NCBI RefSeq assembly: GCF_016428905.1
Contig: NZ_JAELTQ010000005.1
Coordinates: forward strand, 1 to 64,000
Source of the DNA: Dyella sp. ASV24
Lineage (GTDB): Bacteria > Pseudomonadota > Gammaproteobacteria > Xanthomonadales > Rhodanobacteraceae
Length of the DNA: 64,000 bases
Direction of reading: 5' to 3'
Part shown: positions 9,830 to 17,929 of the stretch, piece after piece
Layout: each line of letters begins with the position of its first letter
Numbering within the stretch: position 1 is the first letter of the stretch
Translations under genes and position numbers: made by a program
The notes under the pieces: model-generated
What the model was told of the DNA's origin: nothing
Database searches by the model: none
Seen by the model: the letters and a program-made list of their open reading frames with translations, nothing else

Positions 9830-10642
9830 TCAGTGCGTCTGCGTGTCGCGACGCAAGGCATTAGAGGTATTTACCACAATAGCATCCACGCCCAGCTGAC
9901 CAAGGTCAGCCGAGGAGCGGTGCGGGTCGCCGCCATAGACGCCATCGGCCGTGCCCAGCTTAGGACCATGCTGCAGGCGGTCCAGCCGCACCATCTGCGG
10001 CGCCACGGCCAGTTGCAGCGAGGTATCGGCAAGGCCGGCATGGGTGCCGATTTCATCATCCTTGATGCCGTGCTGCCGCAGGATCTGGTTGAAGCCGTCA
10101 GACGAGGTGGCGTAGTACTCCGGCGGCACAATGGCGCGGGCCTTGCCACCCCATGCCTTGTTCAGCTTCGCCGCCACGCGGTCGAGATCCTTCTGGTAAC
10201 CACCGTGGTCGCCGAGAAACACCACGTTGCGGAAGCCATGCACCGCGAAGCTCTGAGCGGCTGATTCCAGCATCTGCTCAAAGACAGCGTCGGGTACGGT
10301 GATGGTGCCCGGAAAACGCATGTGCGAACTGGGCGGCGCCGTATTGCCCTCCGGTACATAGGCCACCACCGGGGCAACCAGGGCATTCCCCAGGCGCTCG
10401 GCGATCTTCTGCGACAGGAACGCCGCGCGCGCGTTGTGCTTGCCCACAGCGATGCCGGGGCCGCTCTGCTCCGTACCGCCAATGGGAATGATGATGGTGG
10501 TCTTGCCGGCCTGAACCTGGTCGCGGATCTCGGTCCAGGTAAGGTCTTCGAGCAGTACCGTGCGCGGGTTCTGCGCAAAAGCCGCATGGGCGCCGAGCAG
10601 CAATGCGCCGCACAGCAAGGCTCGCAACGACGGGTAAGGCAT
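9830..10642 (-). CDS. Exported creatininase-family protein
   Basis: Protein of 270 aa with a signal peptide (about 1-22, ending AAFA), so it acts in the periplasm. The core shows GGTEQSGPGIAVGKHNARA, PGTITVPD and FLGDHGGY, which match the creatininase amidohydrolase fold. The usual EQHGPH and GTD metal-binding segments are EQSGPG and GKH here, so the metal site is altered and creatininase activity should not be assumed. Start 10642 has AGGA upstream. First gene of a pair with the beta-propeller. Confidence 0.85.
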   Translation of the reverse strand: MPYPSLRALLCGALLLGAHAAFAQNPRTVLLEDLTWTEIRDQVQAGKTTIIIPIGGTEQSGPGIAVGKHNARAAFLSQKIAERLGNALVAPVVAYVPEGNTAPPSSHMRFPGTITVPDAVFEQMLESAAQSFAVHGFRNVVFLGDHGGYQKDLDRVAAKLNKAWGGKARAIVPPEYYATSSDGFNQILRQHGIKDDEIGTHAGLADTSLQLAVAPQMVRLDRLQHGPKLGTADGVYGGDPHRSSADLGQLGVDAIVVNTSNALRRDTQTH

Positions 10643-10855
10643 TGGATCGTCCTGAAAAACCAGGCGCCAAGTGTAAAGCCCATCCTCGCGGGAGCACACC
10701 CCGTGCGTGACCACTCACCATCGGTGTGCAGCGGGCCCTCAGTGACCCACAAGCTGCGCTCCTACAACGAGTTAGGCGATACACAGGCTTTTCATGCGTG
10801 CCGTGATTTGTTCCGGAAGAGCGGGATTTGCCCTACCCCTGCCCCGGAGCTGCCC

Positions 10856-11938
10856 ATGCGTTGCCACATTCTTGCCCTGGCCACTGCCCTCGCCGCCTCA
10901 CTGACGACCCTTTCCACATACGCCTGCACGCGCACGCTGTACGTCGGCCAGGACAACACGGTGATTACCGGCCGCAATATGGATTGGTCGGAAGACATGG
11001 GTTCCAACCTGTGGATTTTCCCCGCGGGCATCCATCGCGATGGCAACGCAGGGCCGAACTCGCCTAAGTGGACCTCGCGCTACGGCAGCGTGATCGTCGC
11101 TGGTTACGACATCGGCAGCGTCGACGGCATCAACGAGAAAGGCGTAGTGATGAACGCGCTGTACTTGGCTGAAACGGATTACGGCGGGCCTGATCCAAAG
11201 CGGCCACACATGGCGATCAGCTTGTGGGGACAGTACATCCTGGACAACTTCGCCAGCGTGGACGAAGCGGTGAAGGTGCTGGCAAAGGAGCCGTTTCAGA
11301 TCATCGCCCCACCGCTGCCGAACGGAAAGCCGCTCACCATCCACATGTCGATATCCGACGCCTCTGGCGATTCCGCCATCTTCGAATACGTCGGCGGCAA
11401 GCTGGTGATCCATCACGGTCATCAATACAAAGTGATGACCAACTCACCGATCTACGACAAGCAGCTAGCGCTGTACGAGTACTGGGAAAGCGTCGGCGGG
11501 CTGAAATTCCTGCCGGGCACGAACCGTGCAGCGGATCGCTTCGCACGCGCATCATTCCTGCTGAATGCTGTGCCTAAGAAACTCGATCCGAACTACATCA
11601 AAGGCGTGCCCAACCAGAACTATCAGTACCAGGCGGTGGCCGAAGTGATGAGCGTGCAACGCGCGGTCAGCGTGCCACTGGGCATTTCCACGCCAGACCA
11701 GCCGAATCTGTCATCGACCATCTGGCACACGGTAGCCGACCAGAAGAACCTCACCTATTACTTCGATTCCGCAACCCGCCCCAATACGTTCTGGGTCGAT
11801 CTGCACAAGGTGGATCTGAAGCCTGGCGCACCGGTGAAGAAGCTCACCATGGCGGAGGGCGAAGTCTATGCCGGCGAAGTATCCGCGAAGTTTGTGGAAA
11901 CGCCATCGTTCAAGTTCATGCCAGCGCCGGCACCCTGA
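10856..11938 (+). CDS. Exported linear-amide C-N hydrolase (choloylglycine hydrolase family)
   Basis: Ntn hydrolase of 360 aa related to penicillin V acylase and bile-salt hydrolase. The signal peptide ends YA and is followed directly by CTRTLYVG, so Cys24 would become the N-terminal nucleophile after processing. Other family features are ITGRNMDW and YDIGSVDGINEKGVVMNALYL. It would act in the periplasm on linear amides; in Gram-negatives related enzymes cleave acyl-homoserine lactones, so quorum quenching is one possibility. ATG 10856 has GGAG 6 bases upstream. It is divergent from the creatininase gene. Confidence 0.9.
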   Translation: MRCHILALATALAASLTTLSTYACTRTLYVGQDNTVITGRNMDWSEDMGSNLWIFPAGIHRDGNAGPNSPKWTSRYGSVIVAGYDIGSVDGINEKGVVMNALYLAETDYGGPDPKRPHMAISLWGQYILDNFASVDEAVKVLAKEPFQIIAPPLPNGKPLTIHMSISDASGDSAIFEYVGGKLVIHHGHQYKVMTNSPIYDKQLALYEYWESVGGLKFLPGTNRAADRFARASFLLNAVPKKLDPNYIKGVPNQNYQYQAVAEVMSVQRAVSVPLGISTPDQPNLSSTIWHTVADQKNLTYYFDSATRPNTFWVDLHKVDLKPGAPVKKLTMAEGEVYAGEVSAKFVETPSFKFMPAPAP

Positions 11939-11954
11939 CGATGCATGGCGAGGA

Positions 11955-12182
11955 TCAGGGCGACGCGCCCGGATGCCGCTCTTTCCACGCTGCCAGTGCC
12001 TCGCGATAGCGCCCCATGGCTTCGTCGTAGAGATCGAAGATGCAGGGCACGCAGCCTTGGCCGCAACAATCTTCGTCATCGGGGCGTTGCGGTGGCGTGG
12101 GCGGTGGATCGTTGGAGGGCACAACCGCGCCCTCCACCTTCGTATTTAGCTGTGACTCGGTCAAACGGGGTGCACCACTCAA
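11955..12182 (-). CDS. Small oxidoreductase-like-domain protein
   Basis: 75-aa protein with the compact cysteine motif DEDCCGQGCVPCIFDLYDEA, the signature of the short oxidoreductase-like N-terminal domain (PF09791). A proline-rich N-terminus precedes it and a short helix (YREALAAWKERHP) follows. Function is unknown; the CC/C/C cluster could bind a metal. It lies 3 bases downstream of the secreted methyltransferase gene's stop region on opposite orders of transcription: the methyltransferase ends at 12186 and this gene begins at 12182, so they are likely co-transcribed. Confidence 0.85.
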   Translation of the reverse strand: MSGAPRLTESQLNTKVEGAVVPSNDPPPTPPQRPDDEDCCGQGCVPCIFDLYDEAMGRYREALAAWKERHPGASP

Positions 12183-12185
12183 CGA

Positions 12186-12953
12186 TTAGCCGGGCTTGCG
12201 GAAACGATAGACGAACTGGTCGGTATGACCACGGATCGACTTGTCGAATACCTTGATGTTGTGAGGATCCTTCGGATTGCGCAGCACGTCGCTCTCGCCA
12301 TCGAAGACAAAACCGACCGATTCCACCTGCTTCTTCACGATGGCCGGATCAATGCGGTGCAGCGTATCGGTGTCGCGCATGCCCGAACCCGCCTCGGCCA
12401 CATGATCGATCACCACGAACAAGCCACCGGGCTTGAGCGAATCGAACACCTGCTTGTCGAACGTCACCGGATCGACATTACCCATGAACTTGTCCGGGTA
12501 GTCGTGGTAGTTCTGCGACGTGAAGATCAGGTCAACCTTCTCCGGCGTCTTGAACTCCTTGGCCGGCACCATCAACACGCCGACGTTGGCGTAGTGGGGA
12601 TTGGCGACCAACGCCTTGGAGGCCTGCACGTCGGAGACCGCCTCCTTGCCGTACTCGTTCGGCCACACGGCGAAAACCTTGCCCTTGGTGCCCACGATGC
12701 CGCTGAACACGCGGGTGAAATAGCCACTGCCCGGGATCAGGTCCACCACGGACTGACCCGGCTTCACCTCGGCAAAGGCCATGATGTCGGCGATCTTGCG
12801 CCGATCGTCATTGGCCGTGTCGTCCTTGCGGGCGGGGTCGTTGACGGCTGCGGTGACGTAGGAGGGAACATCCGTCGGCGCTGGCGGTGTAGCCAGCGCA
12901 GCGGTGACAGGGAAAGCGAGGGCTACCAACGCGGCAAGGACAGTCGGACGCAT
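12186..12953 (-). CDS. Exported class I SAM-dependent methyltransferase-like protein
   Basis: 255-aa protein with a clear signal peptide (MRPTVLAALVALAFPVTAALA). It then has a Rossmann methyltransferase fold: motif I VVDLIPGSGYFTRVFSG, a following IVGTKGKVFAVWP, the acidic VDLIFTSQNYHDY, and LKPGGLFVVIDH. SAM is normally cytosolic, so a predicted periplasmic location is odd and the domain may bind another ligand. Start 12953 is chosen because GGAG lies 6 bases upstream; an ATG at 12965 is in frame. It is followed closely by the small CCxxxC protein. Confidence 0.87.
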   Translation of the reverse strand: MRPTVLAALVALAFPVTAALATPPAPTDVPSYVTAAVNDPARKDDTANDDRRKIADIMAFAEVKPGQSVVDLIPGSGYFTRVFSGIVGTKGKVFAVWPNEYGKEAVSDVQASKALVANPHYANVGVLMVPAKEFKTPEKVDLIFTSQNYHDYPDKFMGNVDPVTFDKQVFDSLKPGGLFVVIDHVAEAGSGMRDTDTLHRIDPAIVKKQVESVGFVFDGESDVLRNPKDPHNIKVFDKSIRGHTDQFVYRFRKPG

Positions 12954-13041
12954 AACGAACTCCATGTCAGGGATAGGGGCGCTATTCTGCGCCCCCGAAG
13001 CATAAACCGCAGCAGGAGTTTCGGCACGGTGCTGCGTCGCG

Positions 13042-14439
13042 TTATTTGGCCGAACCGGGCCCCGCCAGCGTGGTCAGCAGTACGTGCCAGTACGCCAGAT
13101 CGTCATAAAACGACTTCACCGGCACCCGCTCGTTGAGGCCGTGTGCGAACGAGTCGCTGTTTTTCATGAACATACCGTTGACGCCATAGGTGGGAATGCC
13201 CGCCGCGCGGAAATAAATGCCGTCGGTAGCGCCTGACTCCTGCACGGGCGTGATCGCGACGCCAGGGCGGATCGAATGCACTGCCTTGGTCACGGCAGCA
13301 ACCACGTCGGGGCGGAGCGGCGAGGCATCACTGGCCACAGCATGGCCAATTAGCGTCACCTCCACCTTCGGCCCCACGAGACCCTGCAGCGTCTTTCGCA
13401 CCGTCTCAATCGCCACACCCGGGAACACGCGGCAATTGATGTTGGCGGTTGCCGATTGCGGCAGCGCATTGTCAGCGTGACCACCTCGCAGCATGGTGGC
13501 CACGCACGTGGTGCGCGTCTTACCAACTTCCGAGGGCTCAGCGGCAAGCACGGCGGCCGCAGCCGCATCATGCGGATCCTTGGCGAAGTCACGCATCGCC
13601 TGCCCCACCTTACCCTGTGTACTGGCACCCAGCGCCTTGAACGACGCGATGGTGGTGTCGTTCCACATCACGGGGAACGCGTAGCCCTGCACCTTCTTCA
13701 GCGCATCCGCCAACTCGTAGATGGCGTTGTCCGCACGCGGCAGCGAACTGTGTCCGCCCGGGTTGCGCGTAGTCAGCTCGAAATCCGCATAGGCCTTTTC
13801 GGCGGTCTGCAGACCGAACACCAGCGGCTTGCCGTCTTCGCCCAGTTCGCCACCACCAGCGTCGGTGTTGAGTGCGAACTCCGCATCCACCAGATCCCGG
13901 TGGTTCTTGACCAGATCATCCATGGTGTCCTGCGAGGTTTCCTCGTCGCCCGTGTAGACAATGATGAGGTCACGCGTGGGCACGAAGCCGGCTTTTTTCA
14001 GTTGAATGAAATTAGCCGCCAGCACAGTGACACCGCTCTTGATGTCCTCCGTACCGCGCCCGTAGAAGTAACCATTCTCTTCAATCAACTTGAACGGATC
14101 GCGCTGCCAGTCTTCCGGTTTGGCCGTCACCACGTCCATGTGCGCCATCAACGCGATGGGTTTGCCGCCTGTGCCATTGCCGCGATAGCGCACCACCATC
14201 GCCGCCGTCTCGCCGTGCGAAATGATATGGATGTCCGAATCGGGAAAGCCCGCTGCACGAAACTGGCCAGCAAGGTAATTCGCCATCACCGGTACTTGCC
14301 CTTGTCCGATCTCCGTCTTGAAGGCGATCAGGTGGCTGAAGATATCCCGTGCCTGGGCCTGATCGGCGTCAGGCAGCGCCGCCAGGGCGGGCATGGCGAC
14401 AGAACAGGTCAGCAAAGATGCGAGCAAGGGTTTCAGCAT
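13042..14439 (-). CDS. Exported M20-family zinc peptidase
   Basis: 465-aa metallopeptidase with a signal peptide (ends PALA). Zinc ligands are visible in ALMAHMDVV (HxD), YGRGTEDIKSG and IVYTGDEETSQD (paired Glu), with a dimerisation lid domain at about 190-330 (RNPGGHSSLPRADNAIYELAD). It probably trims peptides in the periplasm. The start at 14439 lacks a strong ribosome-binding site. Upstream is a 300-base divergent region with a long inverted repeat. Confidence 0.92.
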   Translation of the reverse strand: MLKPLLASLLTCSVAMPALAALPDADQAQARDIFSHLIAFKTEIGQGQVPVMANYLAGQFRAAGFPDSDIHIISHGETAAMVVRYRGNGTGGKPIALMAHMDVVTAKPEDWQRDPFKLIEENGYFYGRGTEDIKSGVTVLAANFIQLKKAGFVPTRDLIIVYTGDEETSQDTMDDLVKNHRDLVDAEFALNTDAGGGELGEDGKPLVFGLQTAEKAYADFELTTRNPGGHSSLPRADNAIYELADALKKVQGYAFPVMWNDTTIASFKALGASTQGKVGQAMRDFAKDPHDAAAAAVLAAEPSEVGKTRTTCVATMLRGGHADNALPQSATANINCRVFPGVAIETVRKTLQGLVGPKVEVTLIGHAVASDASPLRPDVVAAVTKAVHSIRPGVAITPVQESGATDGIYFRAAGIPTYGVNGMFMKNSDSFAHGLNERVPVKSFYDDLAYWHVLLTTLAGPGSAK

Positions 14440-14556
14440 GGGCGGCTCACCGGCGTCGAAAGGAGCCGTGAGTATGTCGCGTTGGCCGCCCATGCGACAC
14501 CATGCAAGGAACGATTCGGTTCCATGGAAACCATCTGTGGCGCTGCAGCACGGCTA

Positions 14557-14622
14557 AGAGTCGCTAACAAAACGTAGCGAGCGACCGTCAGGCGGGCGCG
14601 CAGTCGTTTTGTTAGCGGCTCT
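14557..14622. repeat. Long inverted repeat (18-bp arms) in divergent intergenic region
   Basis: AGAGTCGCTAACAAAACG (14557-14574) pairs with CGTTTTGTTAGCGGCTCT (14605-14622) with one mismatch across a 30-base G+C-rich loop. The rest of the 14440-14739 gap shows no gene. It lies between the divergent M20 peptidase and ExbD genes. It could be a stem-loop repeat family, a terminator-like or an operator structure; there is no U-tract. Confidence 0.6.
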
Positions 14623-14739
14623 AGCTGCCATGGCGGTGCTTGCGATACACCCACCACTCGGGAGTAAGCTGGCATCGCCGATGCATCCCCAAGCTCGGCC
14701 CCCACATCGATGCAACATCACGCCGTCAGGAGGAAGAAC

Positions 14740-15141
14740 ATGGCTTTCTCTGCTCGCGCTTCCGATGCACCGCTCGCCCAGATCAATGTCACGCCACTGG
14801 TCGATGTCTTGTTGGTACTGCTGGTCATCACCATGATCACCTCACCGGTACTCATCCACAAAGTGAAGCTCGACCTTCCCCAGCACAGTATCGTCGACTT
14901 CACCGAACCACCCGCGATGGTCCAGCTTGCCATCCACGCGGATGGATCCATGACCTGGAACGATGCCCCCATCGACGCGTCGATGCTGTCATCGCAATTG
15001 GTGATCGCTGCTCACCAGAGCCAACAGCCGCATCTGGTACTCGACCCCGCCGACGGTGTGCCGTACCAGACGGTCGCCACCGTGATAGCCGAGGCAAAAC
15101 AGCAAGGCTTGCAGAAGATCGACTTCATGGATCCTCGTTGA
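14740..15141 (+). CDS. ExbD/TolR-family biopolymer transport protein
   Basis: 133-aa inner-membrane protein. It has a short cytosolic N-terminus, one transmembrane helix containing the conserved acidic residue (INVTPLVDVLLVLLVITMI) and a periplasmic domain (VQLAIHADGSMTWN...). ExbD works with ExbB to energise TonB, or TolR with TolQ. No ExbB, TolQ or TonB partner is adjacent, so it is an orphan copy here. Start 14740 follows AGGAGG. A strong hairpin ends the unit. Confidence 0.93.
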   Translation: MAFSARASDAPLAQINVTPLVDVLLVLLVITMITSPVLIHKVKLDLPQHSIVDFTEPPAMVQLAIHADGSMTWNDAPIDASMLSSQLVIAAHQSQQPHLVLDPADGVPYQTVATVIAEAKQQGLQKIDFMDPR

Positions 15142-15149
15142 TGCCACTA

Positions 15150-15181
15150 GTCCGCGAAGGCGTCAGCGCGCCTTCGCGGAC
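15150..15181 (+). terminator. Hairpin after exbD-like gene
   Basis: A perfect 13-bp stem (15150-15162 with 15169-15181) with TCAGCG loop starts 8 bases after the stop. It has no U-tract, so it may be a terminator or an mRNA-stabilising hairpin. Confidence 0.55.
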
Positions 15182-15329
15182 GCAACACTCTCGTCACGCA
15201 TCCACGACATAAGCAAACCGTTCCGAAAGCCGCATGAACCTGCGGTGCGGCGTTGTGCCGGCGTGCAGATGGGCGGACCTACGCTGTTCCCTGTGCAACA
15301 CCGCCGCTGTCATGCCGGAGGGAACGTTG

Positions 15330-15683
15330 ATGAAACACGACTCGTCCATTGCACTTCGCCATAAGCTCGCCGCAGCTGCGATCGCCGTGGCATGGGTGGC
15401 ACTACCCCTGCCGGCGCTTGCCCAGTATCACCACGGCCCGCCGCCTCCGCAGCACTACGACCACCACTACGACCACGGTTACGACCGCGGTCACTACGAC
15501 TATCACGACGACCACCACGGCAACGATACCGGCGCCATTGTTGCCGGCGCCTTGCTCGGCGTAGCGGCAGGTGTGGCCATTTCCAATGCGAACACGCCGC
15601 AGCCGCCACCCACCGTGGTCTATACCTCGCCACCGCCACCACCACCGCCAGGGGTCGTGTACTACGACAACGGTGGCTATTGA
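15330..15683 (+). CDS. Exported His/Tyr/Asp- and Pro-rich small protein
   Basis: 117-aa protein with a signal peptide ending LPALAQ. The mature part begins with a low-complexity histidine, tyrosine and aspartate stretch. A glycine/alanine-rich hydrophobic segment follows (AIVAGALLGVAAGVAIS), like a glycine-zipper motif, and then a polyproline stretch. It is probably a small outer-membrane or periplasmic protein; the His/Asp region could bind metals. Function is unknown. GAGGG lies upstream of ATG 15330. It is followed by the Spy-like gene 37 bases later. Confidence 0.75.
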   Translation: MKHDSSIALRHKLAAAAIAVAWVALPLPALAQYHHGPPPPQHYDHHYDHGYDRGHYDYHDDHHGNDTGAIVAGALLGVAAGVAISNANTPQPPPTVVYTSPPPPPPPGVVYYDNGGY

Positions 15684-15720
15684 GCCGTTACGGATTCGCA
15701 CTGCATAGGGAATACTGACT

Positions 15721-16284
15721 ATGAAAACCATGCTTCGCAGTCTGACCATGCCGGCGCTGCTTTCCTTCGCGTTGGTTGCCGGGCCGGCCCTGGCGCAACA
15801 AGGCACACCTACCACCGCGCCTGCCGCACAGAAACCACCCACGGCTACGCCCGCGGCAACGCAAGACCACGGCCAGAAGCACGCTGATGCCGTCGAGCGC
15901 CGCATCGCCGACCTGCATGCCCAGCTGAAGATCACTGATGCGCAGGCCAAGCCATGGGATGCGTTTGCGCAGACCATGCGTGACAACGCACGCAAGGCGG
16001 ACGAAGCCTTCCGCGACCGCGCACAGAAACTACCGACGATGAGCGCGCCGGATGCGATGAAGTCGTATGCCGACCTCACGCAGACGCATGCCGACAACAT
16101 GAAGAAGCTCTCGTCGGCCTTTGACGATCTGTATTCGGCACTCACGCCGGATCAAAAGCAGATCGCCGACGCGATGTACCGCAACCAAGGCGGCCCCAAG
16201 GGTGGTGGCCCGCGCAAGGGTGGTAAAGCCAGCAAGGGAAGCAAGAGCGCGCCTGCTAGCGCATCCTCTTCGGCTAGCGGTTAG
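15721..16284 (+). CDS. Spy/CpxP-like LTXXQ-motif periplasmic protein
   Basis: 187-aa exported protein (signal peptide ends PALAQ) made of amphipathic helices. The motif LTPDQKQIAD near residue 140 and the segment AQLKITDAQAKPWDAF match the LTXXQ family of periplasmic chaperones and stress sensors. The C-terminus is basic and rich in Gly, Lys and Ser. It lies downstream of the His-rich small protein and may form an envelope-stress unit with it, which is inference. Confidence 0.85.
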   Translation: MKTMLRSLTMPALLSFALVAGPALAQQGTPTTAPAAQKPPTATPAATQDHGQKHADAVERRIADLHAQLKITDAQAKPWDAFAQTMRDNARKADEAFRDRAQKLPTMSAPDAMKSYADLTQTHADNMKKLSSAFDDLYSALTPDQKQIADAMYRNQGGPKGGGPRKGGKASKGSKSAPASASSSASG

Positions 16285-16303
16285 TCGCTACGCCATGCAC
16301 GTC

Positions 16304-16330
16304 GACGCGGCGCGAGTTTCGCGCCGCGTC
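16304..16330. terminator. Hairpin between convergent genes
   Basis: An 11-bp G+C-rich stem (16304-16314 with 16320-16330) and an AGTTT loop lie between the Spy-like gene and the convergent 2H phosphoesterase gene. It probably terminates both. Confidence 0.55.
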
Positions 16331-16335
16331 CGTAT

Positions 16336-16992
16336 TCAGGTGTCCGTCGCCGTTCGCACCGCTTGTTTCAACGACACGGAATGGACGGTTTCCAGCGGGC
16401 CAAGCTGGTCGCGCGTGTCGTAGGTGACGTAGTGCAGTTCCCGTATCGCTAGCACTGGCGGAGGCATGGCGAGCATGGCCAACCGCCTGCGCACCACATC
16501 GCCACCCACGCATCGGCGGTACAAGCCCAGCGTGATATGGGGCACGTAAGGTGATTGACGTACTTCGCAGCTCGCCTCACTCAATGCATGTCGCCACCGC
16601 GACAGCTGCCCCGAGGCATCCCCCACGGGGACAAACGCTGCGCTGGCAAAACTGTCGGGTCTCGCCATCGGTAAGGTGCACAGGGTTCCTGCGCAGGCCT
16701 GCAGCAACGTGACTTGCCGCGCCAACCGCAGCGATGGGAAATCATCATCCGCGACACCCTCGCCATGGAAGCCGCAGACAAACACCGTGAGGTGGGGTTG
16801 CCTACGCGGACTGGGATGGATCAGGTCGGCCAGTTGCTCGCGTGTCGCTTCGATGTAATCGAGCAAGGCCGCATCCTGCACCGGTATTACCCATACGCCA
16901 TACCGCCCGCGTCCCCGATGCCACTCGGGGTAGTCGCGCAACTCGGCCACCAGCGTTTCGGCGGGTCTCGCCACGGGATCGGAAAACAGCAT
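16336..16992 (-). CDS. 2'-5' RNA ligase / 2H phosphoesterase family protein
   Basis: 218-aa cytosolic protein with two HxT motifs about 80 residues apart, HLTVFV and HITLGLY. These form the paired catalytic histidines of the 2H phosphoesterase superfamily (ThpR/LigT-like). The family cleaves 2',3'-cyclic phosphodiester ends or cyclic nucleotides; the exact substrate is unknown. The gene is divergent from the following membrane-protein gene. Confidence 0.85.
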   Translation of the reverse strand: MLFSDPVARPAETLVAELRDYPEWHRGRGRYGVWVIPVQDAALLDYIEATREQLADLIHPSPRRQPHLTVFVCGFHGEGVADDDFPSLRLARQVTLLQACAGTLCTLPMARPDSFASAAFVPVGDASGQLSRWRHALSEASCEVRQSPYVPHITLGLYRRCVGGDVVRRRLAMLAMPPPVLAIRELHYVTYDTRDQLGPLETVHSVSLKQAVRTATDT

Positions 16993-17066
16993 GGCCAGAT
17001 GGTAGCGATTCCCGGGCGCCCCCGCTTGCCGCTAAAGTGACGCCGCCAGACGCCATGGAGAATGCC

Positions 17067-17522
17067 ATGTTCCGCTCGCGTCACTCCCCGCTCCCCGCCA
17101 TCCTCTGGGGTGGATTTGTCGCCGGCACGCTGGACATCGGCGCCGCCACGCTGATCAGTGGCTACAGCCCGCTCATCATTCTCAGGTACATCGCCAGTGG
17201 ACTGCTGGGCAAGACCGCGCTGAGTGGCGGCCTCGCGGAGGCTGGACTAGGCCTGGCGCTGCAATGGGCTATGTCATTGCTGATCGCCGCCCTCTTCGTG
17301 CTCACCGTAGGCCGCCGCGCCGCCGCAACGCGGCAATGGCCCGTGTGGGGTGTGGCCTACGGGGTGGTGATTTTCTTCGTGATGAACTACGTGGTCGTCC
17401 CGCTATCTGCGCTGCACGCCAAGCCGCATTTCAGCGCCTTCAGCTTTATCGCCAATATGGCGGCCATGCTGCTGTTTGGCTGGATCATCGCCCTGTTCGC
17501 GCGCAACAAGCTCGTTGGCTGA
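17067..17522 (+). CDS. Small uncharacterised inner-membrane protein
   Basis: 151-aa protein with four predicted transmembrane segments: about 8-30 (ILWGGFVAGTLDIGAATL), 55-80, 90-112 and 125-148. The first helix carries a polar pattern (GTLDIGAA) also seen in the DUF1440/YagU-like group, but I cannot assign it firmly. ATG 17067 is used because GGAG lies 6 bases upstream; ATG 17055 is in frame. No operon partner gives a clue to function. Confidence 0.75.
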   Translation: MFRSRHSPLPAILWGGFVAGTLDIGAATLISGYSPLIILRYIASGLLGKTALSGGLAEAGLGLALQWAMSLLIAALFVLTVGRRAAATRQWPVWGVAYGVVIFFVMNYVVVPLSALHAKPHFSAFSFIANMAAMLLFGWIIALFARNKLVG

Positions 17523-17568
17523 CGCGGCTTCCTGCCGCAACAGTGCCGGATAAGGCACACTGGCGACG

Positions 17569-17913
17569 ATGGAATGCGCTGCCCCAACCATGCCCGACCC
17601 GATTGATACCGCCACACCCGCCGGCACGTGGTGCCTCTACCTGATCGAATGTCGCGACGGCTCGTATTACGCCGGCATCACCAACGATCTCGATGCGCGC
17701 TATCAAGCTCACGTCAACGGCAAGGGGGCTCGCTACACGCGCTCGCATCCACCGCTGCGCCTGCTCGGTTCGCGTGTGTATGAAAATCGCGCAGCAGCGT
17801 CGCGCGCGGAATGGGCCATCAAACAACTGCCCAAGCACCGCAAGCTTGGCTATCTACGTACCGACGCCGACATCGCTGCGACGACCACCGTCACCCCGGC
17901 GCTGCCGGAATGA
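17569..17913 (+). CDS. GIY-YIG nuclease domain protein (YhbQ/UPF0213-like)
   Basis: 114-aa protein consisting of a single GIY-YIG domain: CLYLIECRDGSYYAGITND contains the two tyrosine motifs, followed by the conserved Arg in YTRSHPP and a Glu in RAEWAIKQL. YhbQ-type proteins are stand-alone nucleases of uncertain role. ATG 17590 is an alternative start. The last ten codons and the stop lie inside a palindromic REP-like element (17884-17920), so the C-terminus TTTVTPALPE is a product of that repeat. Confidence 0.88.
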   Translation: MECAAPTMPDPIDTATPAGTWCLYLIECRDGSYYAGITNDLDARYQAHVNGKGARYTRSHPPLRLLGSRVYENRAAASRAEWAIKQLPKHRKLGYLRTDADIAATTTVTPALPE

Positions 17914-17920
17914 CGGTGGT
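17884..17920. repeat. REP-like palindrome (GTCA..CCGGC/GCCGGAATGAC)
   Basis: Arms at 17884-17900 and 17904-17920 pair over 17 bp with two mismatches and a GCT loop. The right arm GCCGGAATGAC is shared with the element at 24156-24187. The element overlaps the 3' end of the GIY-YIG gene and provides its stop codon. Confidence 0.7.
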
Positions 17921-17929
17921 GGTTTCGCA

